DNA of 64,000 nt from JAEYOM01 sp036260935 (GCA_036260935.1 DATALQ010000035.1:124001-188000), one strand, 5' to 3'. Shown: positions 1 to 9,281, numbered from the stretch's first letter. Numbers and translations: made by a program. The notes: generated from the letters alone by a model not told the origin.

Positions 1-465
1 AAGCAGCGTTACGAAGGCGCCGTTTTGTCTCTTTAGTTCGATACTGTCTCTAATCAGCCTTATCTCATTCTTTTCGTCGGCTATCAAGCCTTCGCAGTCA
101 TGATCGGTCAGTTTTTTCAATAACAAAATATTCGAAAGAGAATGATCGAGTCTCGATCCGACAGCCCCCAGCAGTATGACTTTGCTGCAGCCTCGCTCCA
201 GCGCTATCTCTATTGCCAGCTCGCTGTCGGTCATATCCTTTTCCGAGGGGTATCTCAATATCTCCGTTACGCTTCCATTGAACATATCCCAGTCGCTTTT
301 GTCGATGGAATCAAAATCGCCCAGCAATATGCCGGGCTTGAGCTTCAGTTCCCTGCAGTGCCGTGCACCGCTGTCGGCGGCAATTATCAGGTCGGCGCCG
401 TCAAGGTATTTTTTTATATATTCATAATTCGTGATCCTGCCGCCGCAGAAAATTACACAGGTCAT
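1..465 (-). CDS. thiN: Thiamine pyrophosphokinase (3' part beyond window)
   Basis: Transfers pyrophosphate from ATP to thiamine to make the cofactor thiamine diphosphate in the cytoplasm. The first 155 codons are visible; the gene runs off the left edge, so about the last quarter of a normal ~210-residue protein is missing. The substrate/metal motifs are present: GDFDS (residues 49-53), KDMTDSE (76-82) and GSRLDHSLSN (103-112), all typical of bacterial and eukaryotic TPK. The ATG overlaps the rpe stop codon by four bases (ATGA), and a GGTGGGA ribosome binding site lies inside the rpe 3' end, so translation is coupled to rpe. It is the last visible gene of the def-to-thiN operon. Confidence 0.93.
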   Translation of the reverse strand, partial: MTCVIFCGGRITNYEYIKKYLDGADLIIAADSGARHCRELKLKPGILLGDFDSIDKSDWDMFNGSVTEILRYPSEKDMTDSELAIEIALERGCSKVILLGAVGSRLDHSLSNILLLKKLTDHDCEGLIADEKNEIRLIRDSIELKRQNGAFVTLL

Positions 466-1127
466 ACTATCCCACCATAGGCTCTTTGCCGTAGAATTCT
501 GATTATTTCCGCCGCATCGGGCGCGTTATATATTGTGGAACCCGCCACGATAATATTGGCACCCGCTTCTGTTATCATATATATGTTTTCGGCATCGATT
601 CCTCCGTCTACCTCTATATCCAGCTTTATACGCCTTTGAACGGCAATTTGCCTCAGCGTACGCACCTTTTCCGTCATGCCTTCGATATACTGCTGTCCTC
701 CGAACCCAGGGTTGACTGTCATTATCAATACCATATCGATATCGTTCAATATCGAGTCGAGTACGGACAAAGGCGTTGCGGGATTCAGCGCGACAGACGG
801 CCTGGCTCCGCCGCTGCTTATCAGCTGCAGAGTGCGGTGCAGATTATTATTGCCTTCGGCGTGTACCGTAATTATGTTTGCACCAGCTTCAAGAAACTGT
901 TCTATGTACCTGTCCGGATCCTCTATCATTAGATGCACATCGAATGGCAGCTTTGTCACTTTTCTAAGGCTTTGTACAACGACAGGCCCGACGGTTATAT
1001 TGGGTACGAAGTGGCCATCCATGATATCGATATGTATTATATCAGCGCCTGCTTTTTCGACCCTCGCTACTTCTTCCGCAAGCTTTGAAAAATCGGAAGC
1101 CAATATTGACGGAGCAATTTTGATCAT
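462..1127 (-). CDS. rpe: Ribulose-phosphate 3-epimerase
   Basis: Interconverts ribulose 5-phosphate and xylulose 5-phosphate in the pentose phosphate pathway. It is a full-length TIM barrel of 221 residues, the usual family size. Visible family motifs are APSILASDF near the N-terminus, HIDIMDGHFVPN (32-43, metal-binding His/Asp), VNPGFGGQ in the middle and a VDGGI phosphate-binding motif near the C-terminus. It starts two bases after rsgA ends and overlaps thiN by four bases. The rsgA-rpe-thiN order is conserved in many Firmicutes. Confidence 0.97.
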   Translation of the reverse strand: MIKIAPSILASDFSKLAEEVARVEKAGADIIHIDIMDGHFVPNITVGPVVVQSLRKVTKLPFDVHLMIEDPDRYIEQFLEAGANIITVHAEGNNNLHRTLQLISSGGARPSVALNPATPLSVLDSILNDIDMVLIMTVNPGFGGQQYIEGMTEKVRTLRQIAVQRRIKLDIEVDGGIDAENIYMITEAGANIIVAGSTIYNAPDAAEIIRILRQRAYGGIV

Positions 1128-1129
1128 GA

Positions 1130-2038
1130 TTAGGTTCCTTTCCGGTTTCCTTTTTTGTATTTCATATCATCTTCCTGCTTTAGTAAAGCAAACAGCTCTT
1201 TGTACCTTTCATATCTTCCGCCGCTTATATTTCCCGAACCGACCGCGTTCTTCACTCCGCAGTCCGGCTCGTTTATATGGCTGCAGCCAATAAATCGGCA
1301 TTCATATATATAATCGGCAAATTCCGGATAGTAATGTTGCAATTCATCATATTTTATACCGGTAAGTTCATATGAACTGAAGCCGGGCGTATCTACTATA
1401 TACCCGCCTTTTGCCAGCTCCATAAGCTCTGCGTGTCTGGTGGTATGCTTTCCTCTGTCAAGCTTTTCGCTGAGCTTTCCTGTTTGCATTGCCATAGTGT
1501 TCATGGCCCTGTTGAGCAGAGTTGATTTTCCGACGCCCGACTGACCTGCGAACACGGAAATGTGACCCGTCAGTGAACTGTCGAGTTCCTCAAAGCCTTT
1601 ATTCTCTTTTGAACTGGTTTCAATAACAAGATAGCCGGCCTTGCTATACGCTCCACGCAGCAGCGTCCTGTTCTCCCCTGCATCCAGATCCGTCTTGTTG
1701 ATACAAAGCACGGCGCCGATGCCTTGCTTTTCGGCAGATATCAGAAGTTTGTCGAGCAGGAGCAGATCCGGTTCGGGAGATCTGGCCGCAATAACCGCTA
1801 TCAGCTGATCGACGTTGGCAACCGCAGGCCTTGTCAATAAAGAGCTTCTCTCAAGAATCTCATCTATATTGCCTTTTTTCTGTGCTGCATCCGTAACGGA
1901 AAATATGACCCTGTCTCCTGTCAGCGGCGTCAGGTCCATCTTTCGGAAAACGCCTCTGGCCTTGCACTCGTGGATCCCATTGTCCGACGACACGTAATAA
2001 AAACCGCCTATACCTTTTATGATTGTGCCTTCCGGCAA
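1130..2038 (-). CDS. rsgA: Small ribosomal subunit biogenesis GTPase RsgA
   Basis: Circularly permuted GTPase that checks late 30S subunit maturation. An N-terminal OB fold (about 1-70) is followed by GTPase motifs in permuted order: NKTD (G4, 114-117), GQSGVGKS (G1, about 165-172), DTPGFSS (G3, about 216-222), then a C-terminal zinc site with Cys247, Cys252, His254 and Cys260. The start is decided by the ribosome binding site: AGGAGGAGG sits nine bases before a TTG at 2036-2038, giving the family-typical N-terminus LPEGTIIKG. A TTG further upstream would have the Shine-Dalgarno inside the coding region. The gene follows prkC by about 33 bases in the same operon. Confidence 0.95.
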   Translation of the reverse strand: MPEGTIIKGIGGFYYVSSDNGIHECKARGVFRKMDLTPLTGDRVIFSVTDAAQKKGNIDEILERSSLLTRPAVANVDQLIAVIAARSPEPDLLLLDKLLISAEKQGIGAVLCINKTDLDAGENRTLLRGAYSKAGYLVIETSSKENKGFEELDSSLTGHISVFAGQSGVGKSTLLNRAMNTMAMQTGKLSEKLDRGKHTTRHAELMELAKGGYIVDTPGFSSYELTGIKYDELQHYYPEFADYIYECRFIGCSHINEPDCGVKNAVGSGNISGGRYERYKELFALLKQEDDMKYKKGNRKGT

Positions 2039-2071
2039 GACCGTAAACCTCCTCCTGAGTGGCAAGCCCTT

Positions 2072-4102
2072 CTAGACATCGCCTTCCTGGACGACAACAT
2101 TGTCAAGCTTCACTATTATATGAGTGGTCCCCTGCTTCGCAAGCGGTACTTCTACGTTGAACGGAAAATCACTTTTCGCTCTAGCCTTGTTGTATACGAC
2201 AGTCAGCTCGTTCGTATCGGAAGGCGTTGCTTCGACATATACCTGGACCTCGTCTCCATATCCAAGATTCGGATCAAGCTCGATTTTAAGAAGATGTGTC
2301 TTCGGCTGTTCTGCGGATGTACCATCCTGATTTCCGGAAGCATCACCTGTCCCGGTCTGCCCGTTTTGTCCCGTCTGTGCCGCATCGTCGATCTGGAAGG
2401 TCAATTCGACGGGCGTCTGCTCATCCACCTCGGTTTCAGCCAATGGATACTGTTTTATTATCTTTGCCACGTCACTAATCTGATCCGAGGGTATAATTGT
2501 ACCAATTGTAAGGCCGTTGGCGAGTATCTTTTCTTCAGCTTCCTTCCTGGTTAGCCCGACCACATTCGGCACCTTGACTTTCTCAAGCTTCGGGCCGCTG
2601 CTCACGAAAACGGTCACAGCTTCGCCCGGCTTGATTTCCTCCAGCGCCGCAGGTTCCGTCCGGATGATAACGCCTGTTGCGACCGTGTCGCTGTTTTCCT
2701 GGACTTCATTATAATCGAGATTCTCGTTCTGTATCAGCTGTTCCCCAACCCTTGCTTCCTTGTTCGAAACATCGGGAACCTGGACGAGTTCCGGTCCGTC
2801 ACTTACCGTAAACTTGATGGAAGCACCCGGCTTGAGCTTATTACCGACCTCAACACTCTGCGATATTATGGCGTCCTGATCAACCGTATCGTTGTGAATC
2901 CTGTCTTCAACGGCGGTTATATTGTATTTGCTCAGTTCATTCTTGACATCGATGAAATCCTTGCCCTCGTAATTCTGGACAATAAATACATCCGTATTGT
3001 CCGGCTTGATGGCATCCAATAAAGGCTTTATACCTATGAAAAACAGAATTCCGGCTACAACAAGACCAGTTGCTATGCCGAGCCATACGCTGAGTTTATC
3101 CTTTTTACCTTTCCCCGTCTTTGCTCCCTCTTTTCCTTCGGGCCCGGATTCGCTATCTTCGTCGTCCGCTTCAGTAACATCGCCCTCGTACTCGTCGGGC
3201 ATTTCGATGTCTTTGCCCAAAGCCTGCATTTTCCTTGTCGGAAGGTCATAATCCTCCGAGCTGTTGCCTGCAATTTGCACATTGGGCTCGCTGAGTGTTC
3301 TCTGCAGGTCGTTCAGCATATCGCTGGCACTTTGGTAACGAAGGTTCTGATCCTTTTTCATCGCCTTCATTATAATATCGTTCAAGCCCTTGGGTATTGA
3401 AGGGTTTATATCTATAGGACGTTCGGCCCTTTCCTGTATGTGTTTCAAAGCGACTGCAACCGGCGTCTCTCCATCGAACGGAACCCTGCCTGTAACCATC
3501 TCGTATATGGTTACTCCGAGAGAGTACAGGTCTGACTTTTCATCGGTAAAGCCGCCCCTGGCCTGTTCAGGCGAAAAATAGTGCACTGAGCCGATGGTAC
3601 TTCCGACCATTGTTATGGTAGCGGAAGTGACTGCCCGCGCGATGCCGAAATCGGTTACTTTAGCTATGCCTTCTCTGGTGATAAGTATATTGTGAGGCTT
3701 AATATCCCTGTGAACGATGTGATTCTTATGCGCCTGTTCGAGCGCCGAACAGATCTGTACCGCGATGCTTACTGCTTCCTTCCACGGAAGTGCGCCCTTC
3801 TTGCTTATATATTCCTTCAATGTTATACCGTCGATGTATTCCATAACGATATACTGTGCATCATCCTGTTTACCGACGTCATAGATGGAGACTATATTGG
3901 GATGATTCAGGCTGGCAGCGGCCTGTGCCTCGACTCTGAAGCGCTTGACGAATTCCTCGTCGTCTGTAAATTCGCCCCTCAGTATCTTGACTGCAACAAA
4001 GCGGTTGAGCAGCAGACATTTGGCTTTATAGACGACTGCCATTCCGCCCCCGCCTATTCTTTCAAGCAATTGATATCTATTTCCAAGAATTTTACTGTCC
4101 AT
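2072..4102 (-). CDS. prkC: PASTA-domain Ser/Thr protein kinase (PrkC/Stk1 family)
   Basis: Membrane sensor kinase that links cell-wall precursors or muropeptides to phosphorylation of growth, division and translation proteins. The N-terminal Hanks kinase (about 1-265) has a Gly-rich loop with GGGGMA, AVKIL with the ATP lysine, catalytic HRDIKPHN and DFGIARA. An acidic linker leads to one transmembrane helix (about 338-360), then three PASTA repeats outside the cell, a Gln/Gly/Thr-rich spacer and a roughly 80-residue beta-rich tail. ATG at 4100-4102 is chosen because GAAGGTG lies five bases upstream; a GTG six codons earlier would overlap the phosphatase stop. The adjacent PP2C phosphatase is its usual antagonist. 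Confidence 0.96.
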   Translation of the reverse strand: MDSKILGNRYQLLERIGGGGMAVVYKAKCLLLNRFVAVKILRGEFTDDEEFVKRFRVEAQAAASLNHPNIVSIYDVGKQDDAQYIVMEYIDGITLKEYISKKGALPWKEAVSIAVQICSALEQAHKNHIVHRDIKPHNILITREGIAKVTDFGIARAVTSATITMVGSTIGSVHYFSPEQARGGFTDEKSDLYSLGVTIYEMVTGRVPFDGETPVAVALKHIQERAERPIDINPSIPKGLNDIIMKAMKKDQNLRYQSASDMLNDLQRTLSEPNVQIAGNSSEDYDLPTRKMQALGKDIEMPDEYEGDVTEADDEDSESGPEGKEGAKTGKGKKDKLSVWLGIATGLVVAGILFFIGIKPLLDAIKPDNTDVFIVQNYEGKDFIDVKNELSKYNITAVEDRIHNDTVDQDAIISQSVEVGNKLKPGASIKFTVSDGPELVQVPDVSNKEARVGEQLIQNENLDYNEVQENSDTVATGVIIRTEPAALEEIKPGEAVTVFVSSGPKLEKVKVPNVVGLTRKEAEEKILANGLTIGTIIPSDQISDVAKIIKQYPLAETEVDEQTPVELTFQIDDAAQTGQNGQTGTGDASGNQDGTSAEQPKTHLLKIELDPNLGYGDEVQVYVEATPSDTNELTVVYNKARAKSDFPFNVEVPLAKQGTTHIIVKLDNVVVQEGDV

Positions 4103-4112
4103 AAAAGCACCT

Positions 4113-4895
4113 TCACTCACAATTAATTACAATAACCGTTATATTATCTTCGCCGCCCTTTGTCTTGGCAGCCTCTATCAATTCGGAGCAAGCTGTTTCC
4201 GGGTCGTTTTCAACGATCACATTATATATTTCGTCTTCTCCGAGCATATTTGTAAGGCCATCCGTGCATAGCATAAAAATATCTTCCCTATCGATCTTAA
4301 GGCTCAGTATATCCACCTCAAGATCGCGTGAAGAACCGATTGCACGCGTTATTATGTTCTTTCCGGGATGATGCTCCGCCTCTTCTCTGGTCAGCGAACC
4401 CTTTTTCACAAGCTCGCCTATGTATGAATGATCTTCTGTAAGCTGCTGCATCTTGCCTTTTCTTATAAGATATAATCTGCTGTCGCCGACATGAGCAGCC
4501 GTGATCGTATTCCCGTCAATAACGGCCATGGTAAGCGTAGTACCCATACCGTTCACCTCAGGTCGTTCCAGCGATTTATCGAAAACTACGCGGTTCGTAT
4601 CTTCGACAAGTCTTCTGAGTTCCGCCCCGACGTCTTTGGAAGAACAGATTCCTGCTCCCTCCGAAGTTATGGCTTCGCCAAGATGCGCGACTGCCATGCT
4701 GCTTGCCACTTCGCCGCAATTATGCCCACCCATTCCGTCAGCAATAATAAAGACACAGGGGGACTCTGAGCTGCCAGGCAATATCCTGTAGCTGTCCTCA
4801 TTAATTTCCCTTATCAGTCCTCTGTCCGTACCTGCGGCGAATTTCAAGCTATCTACATCCTTTGTCCTTATTTGTGGCTGCATCAGTGCTTTCAT
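4113..4895 (-). CDS. stp: PP2C-family Ser/Thr phosphatase (Stp/PrpC)
   Basis: Manganese-dependent PPM phosphatase that reverses PrkC phosphorylation. At 260 residues it is close to the bacterial norm. All metal-binding motifs are visible: TDRGLIREINEDSY near residue 25, IADGMGGHNCGE near 53, AHVGDSRLYLI in the middle, TDGLTNML and GGEDNITV near the C-terminus. The start overlaps the rlmN stop by four bases (ATGA) and the gene ends ten bases before the chosen prkC start, giving a kinase-phosphatase pair with coupled expression. The first ~20 residues before the conserved core are less typical, so a slightly later start cannot be excluded. Confidence 0.96.
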   Translation of the reverse strand: MKALMQPQIRTKDVDSLKFAAGTDRGLIREINEDSYRILPGSSESPCVFIIADGMGGHNCGEVASSMAVAHLGEAITSEGAGICSSKDVGAELRRLVEDTNRVVFDKSLERPEVNGMGTTLTMAVIDGNTITAAHVGDSRLYLIRKGKMQQLTEDHSYIGELVKKGSLTREEAEHHPGKNIITRAIGSSRDLEVDILSLKIDREDIFMLCTDGLTNMLGEDEIYNVIVENDPETACSELIEAAKTKGGEDNITVIVINCE

Positions 4896-5932
4896 AAAGT
4901 CTCATCGCACATTTCACTTCTTCTGAGCTGACCGCATGCCGCATTAATATCCGATCCCAATTCACGGCGTATCGTCGTTTCAATGCCCCTTTTAAGCAGC
5001 AGCTTCGAAAACTCTTCTATATGCCTGCGCCCGCTCTGGCGATAACCGGTGCCCGTTACTGTGTTTACCGGGATAAGGTTCACGTGGCACAGCATTCCTC
5101 TCAGCCTCGAGGCCAGCTCCGCGGCATTTTCCGGTGAATCGTTTACACCTTCAATCAGCGCATATTCAAAGGTAATCCTTCGTTTGGTTTTCTCAGTATA
5201 TATCTTACATGCTTCAATTATTTTGTCAATACCGTACTTCCTGCCTACAGGCATGATTCCGGCCCTTATCTCGTCGTTGGGAGCGTGCAGTGAAATGGCC
5301 AGGTTGACCTGAGTGTTTTCATCCGCGAACTGCAGTATTTTGGGCACCAGACCGCATGTCGAGACAGTCATGTGCCTTTGTCCAATATTAAGTCCGTCCG
5401 GGTCGTTGGCAAGCCTTAAAAATTTCATGACATTGTCGAAATTGTCAAAGGGCTCGCCTATACCCATAATTACCACGTTGCCGACTTTAACGCCGCTGTC
5501 CCGCTGTATCGCCAAAATCTGTTCGAGCATTTCCCCCGGTGTTAAGTCCCTCCGGAAACCGGCGACTGTAGATGCGCAGAAGCTACAGCCCATTTTACAG
5601 CCTATCTGTGACGATATACAGGCGGTATGGCCATGTAAGTATTCCATCAGTACGCTTTCGATGATATTACCGTCGTTAAGCTCAAACAGGTATTTGGCAG
5701 TTCCGTCTACAGCCGAAACAAGTTTTCTTCTTATATTCAGACCGGAAACTTCGGCAGAAAGTTTCAATTCCTCGCGAAGTTGTTTCGAAAGGTCGGTCAT
5801 TTCATCGAAATCCTTTGCGCCTCTGGCTATCCAGGTGAATATCTGCTTTGCCCTGAACTTCTGCTGCCCCATGCCTTTAAGGAATTCTTCGAGCTCTTTT
5901 ATATCCATGTCCGGAAGATATGTTTTCTCCAT
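4892..5932 (-). CDS. rlmN: Dual-specificity 23S rRNA/tRNA adenine-C2 methyltransferase RlmN
   Basis: Radical SAM enzyme that methylates C2 of A2503 in 23S rRNA and A37 of some tRNAs. With the ATG at 5930-5932 the protein has 346 residues, the family length, and starts MEKTYLPDMD as relatives do. The cluster motif CKMGCSFC gives iron-sulfur ligands Cys112, Cys116 and Cys119, and AACGQL near the C-terminus contains the methyl-carrying cysteine. The reading frame stays open to 6076 through a TTG, but that extension has no ribosome binding site and lacks family resemblance, so I exclude it. The Shine-Dalgarno at the chosen start is weak. Confidence 0.95.
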   Translation of the reverse strand: MEKTYLPDMDIKELEEFLKGMGQQKFRAKQIFTWIARGAKDFDEMTDLSKQLREELKLSAEVSGLNIRRKLVSAVDGTAKYLFELNDGNIIESVLMEYLHGHTACISSQIGCKMGCSFCASTVAGFRRDLTPGEMLEQILAIQRDSGVKVGNVVIMGIGEPFDNFDNVMKFLRLANDPDGLNIGQRHMTVSTCGLVPKILQFADENTQVNLAISLHAPNDEIRAGIMPVGRKYGIDKIIEACKIYTEKTKRRITFEYALIEGVNDSPENAAELASRLRGMLCHVNLIPVNTVTGTGYRQSGRRHIEEFSKLLLKRGIETTIRRELGSDINAACGQLRRSEMCDETL

Positions 5933-6234
5933 AGCACTTATCTTGATGCGGCTGAGTGCCGCAGGGGGATCATGTGAAGTAAAATTTTGCAAGCCCTTAA
6001 GGAATACCTCCGAGGAAAGGGCCGCAAGGTATGCTTTGAAGCGTCGACCCGCGCGGCATCTTTCCGATGCTATCAAAATTTTATCTGAACATGAACACCT
6101 GCGACACCTTTGGGCGTCAATTACATCTCCTTATTATAAAGAAATCTCCTTATTGTAAATCCTCACTAAAAATCCATATCATAAAAACTTCTTGTAACAT
6201 CCATAGTCATACTACTATTTATCTGGCAGCACAC
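5933..6234. other. Gene-free 300 bp between rsmB and rlmN with inverted repeats
   Basis: No convincing gene. On the minus strand it holds two copies of an ATAAGGAGAT ribosome-binding-like string (about 6119-6155), and a perfect 10 bp inverted repeat TAAAATTTTG/CAAAATTTTA at 5980-5989 and 6074-6083. A TGCGGC..GCCGCA hairpin at 5947-5963 lies 14 bases before the rlmN start. The open frame crossing the region continues rlmN upstream but is not family-like. It could be a structured leader or a small mobile repeat. Confidence 0.5.
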
Positions 6235-7644
6235 CTATTTTGTCTTTCTCCGCAGTCTGGCCACGAAGAACCCGTCGATGCCGTCGCGGTTCGGAAACAG
6301 CTGTACCATACAGCCATTTGCGTGCTGTGCAAGCGCGGTCGGCAAAAACGGCGATATTTCGTCTCCTGTAAACTCGGGATGGTCGGCAAGAAATTGTTCT
6401 ACCATCTGCCCGTTTTCTTCAGGAAGCACCGTACAAGTACTGTACACCAGCACGCCACCCGGTTTGACCAGCATCGAGGCATTATGAAGCAATTTTTTCT
6501 GAATATCCGTAATTGCCGCGATGTCCCTGGTTTCGCGCGCCCATTTGATATCGGGCTTACGCCTGACGATACCAAGTCCGGTGCAAGGCGCATCCAGCAA
6601 GATTCTGTCGAAGCTTTCCCTGTTTTTCTCATCAGGCAGCGCCGCGTCGTACAATTCGGTATGAATCGTACCGATACCGAGTCGGGCTGCGTTATCCTGA
6701 ACAAGCTTCAATTTATGTTCGAAAACATCTCTGGCGATTATAGTTCCCGTATTTCGCATGAGCTGCGCCAGATGAGTCGTTTTACCGCCGGGTGCGCTGC
6801 AGGTGTCGAGTACCTTCTGACCGGGTTCGGGAGCAAGTACCCTCGCGGGCAGCATCGAGCTTTCGTCCTGTACCTGGAACAGGCCCTTTTTGAAGGCTTC
6901 CAGCCTTGCCAACGATACGGTCCCTTTGATTATTACAGCCTCTTCGGCGTACTTGCCGGGTTCTGTTTCTATTCCTTCATCCTTAAGTCTTTCCAGAAGT
7001 TCCACCGGTGATACCTTAAGAGTATTCGCCCGTACTGTCAGTTCGGGCGTGCTGTTACCGGCTTCCAGTAAAGCTTCGGTAAAATCGTTGCCGAATAATC
7101 CCAGATATTTCTCGACAAGCCACTTAGGGTATGAATAGCTTATGGTAAGATACCCTGTCAAATCCTCATCCTTTGAAGGGATTACCCGGTCTGCGCCGTT
7201 TCGGGCAATATTGCGAAGTACTGCGTTGACAAATCCTGCCGAAGCCTTATGCCCGTACCTCCCGGCCAGGTTCACGCTTTCGTTGCAGGCTGCCGAGGCC
7301 GGTACCCTGTTCATATAAAGCAGCTGGTATGCACCCATTCTCAGTATGTTCAGTATCCAGGGCGAAAGCTTCTGCATCTTTATATCCGAATAGGCCGAAA
7401 TGACCCTGTCCAGCGTAAGCTTCCTTTTTACCGTCCCATAAACAAGTTCCGAGGCAAATGCTCTGTCGATCTCGCGGAGCTCTTCCGATGAAAAGAATTT
7501 ATTCAATGCTATATTTGAATAGGCGCCTTTTTCATTTATTTCATAGAGAATTTTCAGCGCAGTTTCTCGTGCCTGATCCAGTCTGACTACCTTCTTCCCG
7601 CAATAATATACTGTCCAGCTTTTCCCTGAGCAGCTCCACATCAA
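6235..7644 (-). CDS. rsmB: 16S rRNA (cytosine-967-C5)-methyltransferase RsmB
   Basis: SAM-dependent m5C methyltransferase for the small-subunit rRNA. An N-terminal NusB-like helical domain (about 25-165) precedes the Rossmann methyltransferase. SAM-binding DTCSAPGGKTTHL, DAPCTGLG with the release cysteine, and YSTCTVLPEENG with the catalytic cysteine are all present. The start is uncertain. The family-like N-terminus begins at about residue 22 (LDQARETALKILY), where a CTG at 7579-7581 follows GGAAGAAGG at good spacing, but no ATG, GTG or TTG exists there. The listed end uses the upstream TTG/ATG, which would overlap the DUF116 gene by about 100 bases. Confidence 0.9.
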   Translation of the reverse strand: MMWSCSGKSWTVYYCGKKVVRLDQARETALKILYEINEKGAYSNIALNKFFSSEELREIDRAFASELVYGTVKRKLTLDRVISAYSDIKMQKLSPWILNILRMGAYQLLYMNRVPASAACNESVNLAGRYGHKASAGFVNAVLRNIARNGADRVIPSKDEDLTGYLTISYSYPKWLVEKYLGLFGNDFTEALLEAGNSTPELTVRANTLKVSPVELLERLKDEGIETEPGKYAEEAVIIKGTVSLARLEAFKKGLFQVQDESSMLPARVLAPEPGQKVLDTCSAPGGKTTHLAQLMRNTGTIIARDVFEHKLKLVQDNAARLGIGTIHTELYDAALPDEKNRESFDRILLDAPCTGLGIVRRKPDIKWARETRDIAAITDIQKKLLHNASMLVKPGGVLVYSTCTVLPEENGQMVEQFLADHPEFTGDEISPFLPTALAQHANGCMVQLFPNRDGIDGFFVARLRRKTK

Positions 7645-8359
7645 CCGTTGTATTAATGCATGGGCCGTTGGGCCGCCTGTTCAGCACCCCTATGACCGGT
7701 ATTTTGCTAACATCCGATATTCCTATGGCCAGATCCCTTTCACATGCCACGGACAACACTATTTCCGGTTTCTCCCTTGCAATTGCGTTTCTTGCAGCAG
7801 TACCCCCTGTGACCACGACAGCCCTGACGCCCTTTTCTTCCGCAAGCTCCCGTATCGCCCCGATGGTGCATCTGCCGCAGTTTTTACAGTTGCTGATATT
7901 ACCCGTGATTTTGAGACCGCACTCCGAATTCTGCAGGCAGTGCGGCAGCAGCAGCATGATCTTGTCAGGACTTTTTTGGATTTTGCCGGATTGAACGAAT
8001 AGATTGTTGATATCGATGAACAGGCTTCGGATCATATCCTTATCCTTTTTCAGCAGGTCAGTGACAAAGAGCGCAAAAGGTATAACAAGCCTGAGGCCCA
8101 TCCGCACCGGAACCAGCATGAAAGACCGTACTCTCCTGCTTTTGATCGCTGTGAAGATTGCGATCATGGATGCAATCACAAGGATCATGACAATCAGTGC
8201 CAGAAGGATCAATACGGAGATGATTCTGTTGTACAGATCGATCGAAAAAAAGCGGTAAACATAGGAAAACAGGGCGGCAACCGCCCCGATCACAGCCAAC
8301 AGCAGGAATGAGTATCCCATGAAGCTGTTCAGCCTTTTATCCAAGTACTTCACCTTCAT
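7541..8359 (-). CDS. DUF116 family membrane-anchored cysteine-rich protein
   Basis: Protein of unknown function in the DUF116 family. Two N-terminal hydrophobic segments (about 15-40 and 45-70) suggest membrane anchoring. The cytoplasmic part has a Cys cluster, LPHCLQNSEC followed by CKNCGRC (about residues 140-170), which looks like a metal or iron-sulfur site, then a Rossmann-like stretch (VVVTGGTAARNAI). In clostridia the family is often found, as here, between fmt and rsmB, but its job is unknown. ATG at 8357-8359 gives the listed start and overlaps fmt; a TTG at 8342-8344 with GAAGGTG upstream is an alternative. The 3' end overlaps the rsmB frame. Confidence 0.85.
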   Translation of the reverse strand: MKVKYLDKRLNSFMGYSFLLLAVIGAVAALFSYVYRFFSIDLYNRIISVLILLALIVMILVIASMIAIFTAIKSRRVRSFMLVPVRMGLRLVIPFALFVTDLLKKDKDMIRSLFIDINNLFVQSGKIQKSPDKIMLLLPHCLQNSECGLKITGNISNCKNCGRCTIGAIRELAEEKGVRAVVVTGGTAARNAIAREKPEIVLSVACERDLAIGISDVSKIPVIGVLNRRPNGPCINTTVDVELLREKLDSILLREEGSQTGSGTRNCAENSL

Positions 8360-9275
8360 CCATATTGTGTCCGCATTCCGAAGCATTCATTCTTTTGCAG
8401 TTGTCGAACTGCAGCTCGGTGATATGCAGGCAGACGTCCCCTGCAGCAACGATCAGGCTGTCCTTCTGGATCTTCATTATGGTACCCGGCTTTACTGGTT
8501 TTACAACTGGACAGTTCTCAACAACGGCAGTCTTCCAGATTTTCATCCTCGAACCCTTATAGTATGTAAACGCTCCGGGCCATGGGTTTGTCCCTCTTAC
8601 GAGGTTGTGTATATCGGAAGCTTTACTGGCCCAGTCGATCTGCCCGAGCTCCTTTGTTATCATTGGCACGTTGACAGCCTTCGAATGATCCTGCGGCATC
8701 CTTTCAAGCGTACCGGCTTCGAGAGCCTTCATTGTTTCAAGCAGGACTTCGGAGCCAAGAGCCTTCAGTTCGTCGAAAAGCTCACCGCTCGTCATATCCG
8801 GCGGGATCCGTATTTCACGGGTCAGCAGTATGTCGCCCGTATCCATTCCTTCATCCATGAACATGGTAGTGATACCGGTTTTCTCGTCACCATTAATAAT
8901 GGCCCATTGAATGGGCGCCGCACCCCTGTATTTCGGAAGCAGCGAAGCATGCACATTGATACAGCCCAGTTTGGGCACCTCCAGCACATTCTTCGTCAGT
9001 ATCCTTCCATAGGCGGCAGTAACGACAAGATCAGGCTCAAGTGCACGTACGGCTTCGAGAAATTCCGGTGTGCGAACCTTGGCCGGCTGCAATATATTTA
9101 CTATACCGTGCTTGATTGCAGCCTCCTTGACAGGTGGAGCTTTTAACTCGCTCTGTTTTCTTCCGAAAGGTTTATCAGGTTGGGTAACAACCCCGACCAC
9201 ATTATATTTATTCTCAACAAGGGCATCCAGACACGGTACTGCAAAGTCCGGCGTGCCCATGAACAAAACTCTCAT
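8337..9275 (-). CDS. fmt: Methionyl-tRNA formyltransferase
   Basis: Formylates the amino group of initiator Met-tRNA using 10-formyl-tetrahydrofolate. 312 residues, standard length. The N-terminal formyltransferase fold begins MRVLFMGTPDFAV; the signature SLLPKYRGAAPIQW and the catalytic Asn/His/Asp environment (INVHASLLP, DEGMDTGDIL) are present, followed by the C-terminal OB-like tRNA-binding domain from about residue 205. It lies six bases after def, the usual pairing: Fmt adds the formyl group that Def removes. Confidence 0.97.
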   Translation of the reverse strand: MRVLFMGTPDFAVPCLDALVENKYNVVGVVTQPDKPFGRKQSELKAPPVKEAAIKHGIVNILQPAKVRTPEFLEAVRALEPDLVVTAAYGRILTKNVLEVPKLGCINVHASLLPKYRGAAPIQWAIINGDEKTGITTMFMDEGMDTGDILLTREIRIPPDMTSGELFDELKALGSEVLLETMKALEAGTLERMPQDHSKAVNVPMITKELGQIDWASKASDIHNLVRGTNPWPGAFTYYKGSRMKIWKTAVVENCPVVKPVKPGTIMKIQKDSLIVAAGDVCLHITELQFDNCKRMNASECGHNMDEGEVLG

Positions 9276-9281
9276 ACCGCC

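Noticed and set aside
5933..6076. N-terminal extension of RlmN through TTG 6076
   Set aside because: No ribosome binding site, and the added 48 residues do not resemble RlmN; the internal ATG gives the normal length.
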